A DNA stretch of 64,000 nt, from assembly GCF_002904335.1 (NCBI RefSeq), contig NZ_PPHF01000070.1, positions 1 through 64,000 on the forward strand. Direction: 5' to 3'. A program made the translations under genes and the position numbers. Of the stretch, positions 58,768-64,000 are shown one piece after another (position 1 is the stretch's first letter; every line of letters begins with the position of its first letter). The DNA comes from Amycolatopsis sp. CA-126428 (GTDB lineage Bacteria > Actinomycetota > Actinomycetes > Mycobacteriales > Pseudonocardiaceae). The notes under the pieces are model-generated. The model saw nothing but the letters and a program-made list of their open reading frames with translations. It was not told where the DNA came from and made no database searches.

Positions 58768-61700
58768 GTGAGCTATCGGCAGAGAAGAACCCGGACTCTC
58801 CTCGCGGCGGCGGTGCTGGCCGTCGCGGTGACCGGGGCGACCGTCCCGGCCGCGACCGGACAGGAACCGGTGCGAGCGGTGGTCGCGGCCGCGGCCCCGG
58901 CGACCGCGGTCCCCGGCTTCCTGATCCAGACGTCCGCGCAGGTCAGCGACGACTCCGCGGTCTCCAAGCCCGGCTACAACACCGCCGGCTGGTACCCGGT
59001 CGGCCCGCGTTCGACCGTCTACGCGGGCCTGCTGGCCAACGGCAAGTACGCCGACCCGTTCTACTCGACCAACATGAAGAACGTGCCGACCGCGGACTTC
59101 CAGGTCCCGTGGTGGTACCGCACCGACCTGACGGTCGCCGACACCTCCCAGCGCACGTACCTCGACTTCAGCGGCGTCCTGTCGAAGGCCGACGTCTGGG
59201 TCAACGGGACGCGTGTCGCCGACAAGACGCAGGTCAACGGCGCCTACACCCGCCACGACCTCGACATCACCGCGCTGGTGAAGGCGGGCACGAACAGCGT
59301 CGCGTTCAAGATCTACCCGAACGACCCGAACAAGGACCTCTCGATGGGCTGGATCGACTGGGCGCAGACCCCGCCGGACCAGAACATGGGCATCGTGCGG
59401 GACGTCCTCGTCCGGCGCAGCGGTCCGGTGGCGCTGCGCGGCGGCCACGTCGTCACGAAGCTGACCGGGCTGAGCCACGCCGACCTGACCGTGAAGGCCG
59501 ACGTCCGCAACGACTCGGCCGCCGCGGTCAGCACGACGGTCTCCGGCACGGTCGCCGGGCGCGCGATCAGCCAGACCGTCTCGCTGGCGGCCAAGGAGAA
59601 GAAGACCGTGACGTTCCCGGTGGCCGGGATCGACAACCCGCAGGTCTGGTGGCCGGCCGGGATGGGCGGGCAGCCGCTCTACGACCTCGACCTGACCGCG
59701 GCCGTCGGCGGGACGGCGTCGGACTCCTCGCACTCGAGCTTCGGCGTCCGCCAGGTGACGGCGAACAAGAACGCCGGCGGCGGCCGGGCGTACACGATCA
59801 ACGGGCGCCCGCTGCTGATCAAGGGCGGCGGCTACTCGCCGGACCTGTTCCTGCGCTGGAACGAGCAGTACGCGGCGGACAAGCTCGCCTACGTCAAGGA
59901 CCTCGGGCTCAACACCGTGCGCCTGGAAGGGCACATCGAGCCGGACGAGTTCTTCGACCTCGCCGACCGGATGGGCGTGCTGACGCTGCCCGGCTGGGAG
60001 TGCTGCGACAAGTGGGAGGGCCAGGTCAACGGCGACGAGAAGGGTGACCCGTGGACGGCCGCGGACTACCCGGTCGCGAAGGCGTCGATGACCGCGGAGG
60101 CCGAGCGGCTGCGCGACCACCCGAGCGTCATCTCGTTCCTGATCGGCAGCGACTTCGCGCCCGACGCGACGATCGAGAAGAACTACCTCGACGCGCTCAG
60201 CGCCGCGGACTGGCCCACCCCGGTGGTCCCGGCCGCGTCGGCGAAGTCGTCGCCGCAGCTCGGGTCTTCGGGCATGAAGATGAACGGCCCGTACGACTAC
60301 GTCCCGCCGAACTACTGGTACGACAAGGCGCACAGCGACCTCGGCGGTGCATGGGGCTTCAACTCCGAGACCAGTGCCGGGCCGGACATCCCGACCATGG
60401 ACACGCTCAAGCGGATGCTGTCGTCCGGTGAGCTGGACACGCTGTGGAAGAACCCGTCGGCCGCGCAGTACCACCGGTCTTCGTCGTCGACGTTCGCCAA
60501 CCTCAAGCTGTTCGGCAACGCGCTCACCGGCCGCTACGGCAAGCCGGCGAGCCTCGACGACTTCGTCCGCAAGGCGCAGCTGGCGCAGTACGAGAACGTC
60601 CGCGCCGAGTTCGAGTCGCACTCGCGCAACTTCAGCGACAGCTCGAACCCGGCGACCGGGATCATCTACTGGATGCTCAACAGCGGCTGGACGTCGCTGC
60701 ACTGGCAGCTGTTCGACGCCTACCTCGACCAGAACGGCTCGTACTTCGGGGCCAAGAAGGCGAACGAGCCGCTGCACATCCAGTACTCGTACGACACCAA
60801 GTCGGTCGTGGTGGTCAACCACAACCACGACGCGGCGTCGGGCCTCACCGCGTCCGTGAAGCTGTACAACCTCGACGGGACGGAGAAGTTCACCCAGTCC
60901 AAGGCGGTTTCCGTGGGCGGTGACGGGGCGAAGACGACCGCGCTGACCATCGGCTCGGTGAGCGGGCTGTCGACGACGTACCTGGCGAAGCTGGTCCTGA
61001 CCGATTCGGCGGGCAAGGAGGTCAGCCGGAACGTGTACTGGCTGTCCACCAAGGCCGACACCCTCGACTGGGGCAACAGCGACTGGTACTGCACGCCGAC
61101 GACGTCGTACGCGGACCTTTCGGGGCTGAACTCGCTGGGTTCGGCCACGGTCGACGCGAACGCTTCCTCGACGGCCGGCGCCGACGGCACCACGACGACC
61201 AAGGTGACGCTGAAGAACACCACGACCGGCAAGATCCCGGCGTTCTTCGTCGACGCGCACGTGGTCGGCGCGGCGGGCGCACCGGTGCTGCCGGTGCGGT
61301 GGACCGACAACCAGGTCAGCCTCTGGCCCGGCGAGTCGACCACGCTGACGGCGACGTACCGGACCGCGGACCTCAAGGGCACCAAGCCGTCCGTGCGGGT
61401 CGCGGGCTGGAACACCGGCACGAAGACGATCCCGGCGGACGGCACGGCCGGCCCCGGGCCCGGTGACCCGGTGGACTACCAGGCCGAGGACGCGACGATC
61501 ACCAGCGGCGTCACGGAGTCCAACCACACGGGCTTCACGGGCACCGGGTTCGTCAACTACGACAACGCGGTCGGCAGCGCGGTGGAGTTCTCCGTGCCGG
61601 CGGCCACGGCGGGTGCGGCGAACGTCGTCCTGCGGTTCGCCAACGGCACCACGACGAACCGCCCGATGGACATCACGGTGAACGGCACGAGGGTGGCGTC

Positions 61701-61845
61701 CGCGGTGGCCTTCGGCGGCACGGGGAACTGGGACGCCTGGCAGACGGTCACGATCCCGGTGACCCTGACCGCCGGGACGAACAAGATCAAGGCGACCGCG
61801 ACGACCGCCAACGGCGGCCCGAACGTCGACAAGATCACCGTCTAG
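58768..61845 (+). CDS. csxA: exo-beta-D-glucosaminidase (GH2) with C-terminal CBM35
   Basis: 1025-residue secreted exochitosanase that removes glucosamine from non-reducing ends of chitosan. Signal peptide with TLLAAAVLAVAVTGATVPAA. GH2 sugar-binding, Ig-like and TIM-barrel domains: the catalytic acid is Asp462 in IGSDFAPD and the nucleophile Glu534 in FNSETSAG, each exactly 7 less than the published D469/E541 of A. orientalis CsxA, consistent with a 7-residue shorter N-terminal region. Ig-like domains follow, then a Pro/Gly linker (about 892-900) and a CBM35 (about 905-1025, VDYQAEDATITSGV to NGGPNVDKITV). GTG start with TAGGAGG upstream. Monocistronic between its operator and a terminator. 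Confidence 0.95.
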   Translation: MSYRQRRTRTLLAAAVLAVAVTGATVPAATGQEPVRAVVAAAAPATAVPGFLIQTSAQVSDDSAVSKPGYNTAGWYPVGPRSTVYAGLLANGKYADPFYSTNMKNVPTADFQVPWWYRTDLTVADTSQRTYLDFSGVLSKADVWVNGTRVADKTQVNGAYTRHDLDITALVKAGTNSVAFKIYPNDPNKDLSMGWIDWAQTPPDQNMGIVRDVLVRRSGPVALRGGHVVTKLTGLSHADLTVKADVRNDSAAAVSTTVSGTVAGRAISQTVSLAAKEKKTVTFPVAGIDNPQVWWPAGMGGQPLYDLDLTAAVGGTASDSSHSSFGVRQVTANKNAGGGRAYTINGRPLLIKGGGYSPDLFLRWNEQYAADKLAYVKDLGLNTVRLEGHIEPDEFFDLADRMGVLTLPGWECCDKWEGQVNGDEKGDPWTAADYPVAKASMTAEAERLRDHPSVISFLIGSDFAPDATIEKNYLDALSAADWPTPVVPAASAKSSPQLGSSGMKMNGPYDYVPPNYWYDKAHSDLGGAWGFNSETSAGPDIPTMDTLKRMLSSGELDTLWKNPSAAQYHRSSSSTFANLKLFGNALTGRYGKPASLDDFVRKAQLAQYENVRAEFESHSRNFSDSSNPATGIIYWMLNSGWTSLHWQLFDAYLDQNGSYFGAKKANEPLHIQYSYDTKSVVVVNHNHDAASGLTASVKLYNLDGTEKFTQSKAVSVGGDGAKTTALTIGSVSGLSTTYLAKLVLTDSAGKEVSRNVYWLSTKADTLDWGNSDWYCTPTTSYADLSGLNSLGSATVDANASSTAGADGTTTTKVTLKNTTTGKIPAFFVDAHVVGAAGAPVLPVRWTDNQVSLWPGESTTLTATYRTADLKGTKPSVRVAGWNTGTKTIPADGTAGPGPGDPVDYQAEDATITSGVTESNHTGFTGTGFVNYDNAVGSAVEFSVPAATAGAANVVLRFANGTTTNRPMDITVNGTRVASAVAFGGTGNWDAWQTVTIPVTLTAGTNKIKATATTANGGPNVDKITV

Positions 61846-61852
61846 GTCCGGG

Positions 61853-61896
61853 AAGGCCTCCTTACCGGCGCTGGTAGCCGGTAAGGAGGCCTTTTT
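61853..61896 (+). terminator. Rho-independent terminator of csxA
   Basis: AAGGCCTCCTTACCGGC (61853-61869) pairs perfectly with 61877-61893, 17 bp, followed by a run of five T. It begins 7 nt after the csxA stop. The best canonical terminator in the window. Confidence 0.92.
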
Positions 61897-61915
61897 GCTT
61901 TTCGAACGCCTGTGG

Positions 61916-62710
61916 TCAGCCGGCTTCCGGTCGAGGGTCCCGGCTCTTCAGCTTGGCCAGCTGCCCTGCCTCGGGTCCCTCCGGCACGGCGGCCGCATCG
62001 CTGAGCGCGCACAAGACCGAACGAGGATTGTCGAGCAGAGACGGGTCGCGATCGAGCATGGCGATCTCCGACTGCGTGAGGTTGCGAACCAGCGGAACAC
62101 CGTCGATCTTGACGATCAGGACCGACCCGATCTGCACCAAGGCCGTCGGTGAAGCCTCCAGGGCGACGAGCAATTTCGCCACGGCGTCTCCCTGGGCTCG
62201 GTCGACCTGCGCTTGGTTCTTGGCGAGGAGCTGGAGCTCGATCCCGCGTTCGATCTTCTCGAACCGCCGACGCATTTCTTCCGAAGAACCGGCCCGGCGC
62301 AGCCGGAAGACGAACGAGCGACGCCAGGACCCCTGCTGCGCAGGGTAGGCGCGAACGACCGCGAACCCCTGCGCAGCCAGCAGGCTCTTGACGGCTTCCT
62401 GAACATCGGCGCTGCCGGACTCGTCTTCGAGCCAGATCCGGACGGGTATCGGGAGCTGTACCACAGCACCGGTGTGCGAAAGGGCCGCGGCGATGCCTGC
62501 GGCTTCCGGATCGCCCTTCAGATGGTCTTGGACCCGTCTCAGCAAGGCCCGTTGGATGTCGATCGGACCACGCCGCCGATCAGCTTTCGGCTGATCCGGT
62601 CCGTCGCCTCCGCCGGGCGGAGTGTGCCGTCGCCTGCGACGATGCTCGAGCCGTCGCTCCTCCGTCAGTCGCGACGAGTCGCTCGGTCCTCTGTCTCGCC
62701 CTGAGCTCAT
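61916..62710 (-). CDS. uncharacterised protein
   Basis: 264 residues, not recognised. N-terminus (1-50) is a basic, disordered stretch (RRLEHRRRRRHTPPGGGDG). Residues about 85-200 form an alpha/beta region with IPVRIWLEDESGSADVQEAV, GSWRRSFVFRLRRA and a helix rich in Glu/Arg. The C-terminus has VQIGSVLIVKIDGVPLVRNL then TQSEIAMLDRDPSLL, a block I associate with uncharacterised actinomycete proteins of similar length. Codon use is slightly less GC-rich than its neighbours, hinting at acquisition. No signal peptide. Confidence 0.7.
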   Translation of the reverse strand: MSSGRDRGPSDSSRLTEERRLEHRRRRRHTPPGGGDGPDQPKADRRRGPIDIQRALLRRVQDHLKGDPEAAGIAAALSHTGAVVQLPIPVRIWLEDESGSADVQEAVKSLLAAQGFAVVRAYPAQQGSWRRSFVFRLRRAGSSEEMRRRFEKIERGIELQLLAKNQAQVDRAQGDAVAKLLVALEASPTALVQIGSVLIVKIDGVPLVRNLTQSEIAMLDRDPSLLDNPRSVLCALSDAAAVPEGPEAGQLAKLKSRDPRPEAG

Positions 62711-62801
62711 CCAGCCGCCTCCGGTTCCGTAGGCATCGGTGACGGGGAGTAAGTCGCCGCCAGTCGTCCTTCTGCTACACCCGGAGCGCGCCCGCCCCGG
62801 C

Positions 62802-64000
62802 TCAATTCCAGAGCAGGCGCTGCTCGCGGTCCGGGTCGGACACCGTCGTCGAGACGTCGTCGAAGAGGCGCGTCACCCGGTCCGCCGTCGTGTAGCGCGG
62901 CCAGCCCGGGTCGCCGGTGGCCACGAAGCGGACCCAAGCCTCGAACATCTCCGTCGCCACCGCCTGCATCCGCTCCGCCGGGAACGGGCGGCCCGCGAAC
63001 AGGAAGCGCCAGTTGCGGTTGCGGATGTCGTCGAACATCAGGGGCAGGTCGAGCCCGTGCACCGCGCCCAAGCCGCGGCCGCGCGGGGCGATGCGCCAGT
63101 CGAGCCGGTACATCCAGGCGTCCGGCTGCGCTTCGGCGAACCGGATCGCCGGGATCCACCAGTCCCCCGCCGTCAGCACGCGGTTGCGGAGCTGGTCCTC
63201 CGGCCCGTCGAATAGGTCGTTATACAGTGCGACGGCCTTCTCGATCGCGGGCGCGTCCAGCATCGTCGAGCCGACGCCCAGCAGCTTCGCGCCCCCGGAC
63301 TGCAGCCAGCTGAACAGGTCCTCCTCGTCGGCTGTCGTGCCGATCAGCAGCGGGACCTCGCGCACACCTTCGAGCGGTGATTGGGGAAGCAGCTCGTCGC
63401 CGACGACCACGCGGTAGGTCACCTTGGTGCCCGACACCGCCGAAACCCGTTGCTGTGCCTCGAGGATCCGCGTCACCGGCAACGTCGACAAGTCGTCCGG
63501 CGACGCGTCCAGGTCCGCGAGGACCGCCGAAGCGACCGCCGCGCCTTCGTCCGGTGTGTGCACGACCGAGCCGACGCCGGTGCCGCTCTGCACGATCGCC
63601 TGGTGGACCAGGCCGCGGGTGGCGGGCACGGCCAGCAGCGTCCCGACCGTGCGGCCGCCGTTGGACTGCCCGGCCAGCGTCACCCGGCCCGGATCGCCCC
63701 CGAACGCGGCGATGTTGTCCCGCACCCATTCGAGCGCGGCGACCTGGTCACGCAGCGAAAGATTCGAGTCGGCGACACCGGGCAGGTGCAGCATCCCGAG
63801 CACGCCGAGCCGGTAGGCGACGGTGACGACGACGACACCTCGCCGCGCGTACGCGGAGGCGTCGAACTGGTGCGGCGCGCCCAGCACGCCGCCTCCGCCG
63901 TGGATCCACACCAGCACCGGGTACGAGCCGGGCGAGGCGGGCGCGTAGACGTTCAGGTACAGACAGTCCTCGTCACCGGTGAAACCGCGCCCGGTCAGTG
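62802..64000 (-). CDS. type B carboxylesterase, N-terminus beyond the window
   Basis: C-terminal ~400 residues of a carboxylesterase/lipase (alpha/beta hydrolase); the 5' end lies right of the window. Visible: EDCLYLNVYAP (carboxylesterase B signature 2) at the edge, oxyanion hole HGGGG, nucleophile in LAGQSNGGRTVG (G-x-S-x-G with S in GQSNG), a Glu/Asp in the GTTADEEDLFSW region and catalytic His in GAVHGLDLPLMF. The usual nucleophile environment GESAGG is GQSNGG here. Substrate unknown. Confidence 0.9.
   Translation of the reverse strand, partial: LTGRGFTGDEDCLYLNVYAPASPGSYPVLVWIHGGGGVLGAPHQFDASAYARRGVVVVTVAYRLGVLGMLHLPGVADSNLSLRDQVAALEWVRDNIAAFGGDPGRVTLAGQSNGGRTVGTLLAVPATRGLVHQAIVQSGTGVGSVVHTPDEGAAVASAVLADLDASPDDLSTLPVTRILEAQQRVSAVSGTKVTYRVVVGDELLPQSPLEGVREVPLLIGTTADEEDLFSWLQSGGAKLLGVGSTMLDAPAIEKAVALYNDLFDGPEDQLRNRVLTAGDWWIPAIRFAEAQPDAWMYRLDWRIAPRGRGLGAVHGLDLPLMFDDIRNRNWRFLFAGRPFPAERMQAVATEMFEAWVRFVATGDPGWPRYTTADRVTRLFDDVSTTVSDPDREQRLLWN

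Overview
The window is about 70 percent G+C or more, gene-dense, and uses GTG/TTG starts, 1-4 nt start/stop overlaps and strong third-position GC. The gene content (argCJBDFR-H, pheST, infC-rpmI-rplT with a neighbouring DUF1844 gene, and an exo-beta-D-glucosaminidase that matches my memory of Amycolatopsis orientalis CsxA nearly residue for residue) points to a chromosomal segment of an actinomycete of the family Pseudonocardiaceae, most likely Amycolatopsis. I see no phage, insertion sequence, CRISPR array, tRNA or rRNA gene.

Layout. 1-3.9 kb: tyrS and a 3-methyladenine DNA glycosylase gene, divergent from a three-gene operon (SRPBCC, DUF4166, TetR) whose promoter carries two near-identical palindromes. 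3.9-11.4 kb: the arginine operon argC-J-B-D-F-R-(argG remnant)-H on the minus strand, almost every junction overlapping, driven by one promoter with a probable ARG box and probably a leaderless argC. 11.4-16.3 kb: a WYL regulator, a damaged Imm1-like gene, a small DNA-binding-like protein, a secreted tripeptidyl-aminopeptidase-type hydrolase and an AlkD-like repair gene. Three promoters here match the RecA-independent (PafBC-type) DNA damage motif. 16.3-22.9 kb: translation genes pheT, pheS, a TrmH-family rRNA methyltransferase gene, rplT, rpmI and infC, plus DUF1844. Two different intergenic tandem-repeat arrays flank this block.

22.9-24.8 kb: GntR regulator and ACC deaminase. 24.8-32.6 kb: a divergent D-amino-acid catabolic locus (IclR, RidA and PfkB kinase on one side; PLP deaminase, D-aminoacylase, GntP permease and lactonase-like protein on the other). 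32.6-37.1 kb: an amino-sugar ABC importer (no ATPase) with a GH20 hexosaminidase. 37-45.8 kb: M64 peptidase, a lipoprotein, a DcuSR-type two-component system with its dicarboxylate symporter, and an HxlR/MFS pair. 45.4-48.5 kb: ECF sigma factor, anti-sigma factor and lipoproteins. 48.5-53.5 kb: uvrA, acyltransferase and metallo-beta-lactamase-fold hydrolase. 53.5-58.5 kb: small and uncharacterised genes, including a CRP-family regulator followed by a 55-codon membrane/secreted protein and a 14-codon peptide gene with an excellent ribosome binding site and its own terminator. 58.5-64 kb: csxA with a chitosanase-type operator, an uncharacterised protein and a carboxylesterase cut by the right edge.

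The most unusual items are the miniature ArgG-like gene translationally coupled into the arg operon, the cluster of PafBC-type damage promoters (one of which drives no intact gene), and the CRP/small-protein/14-residue-peptide unit. Family assignments come from motif recognition only; no database search was possible.
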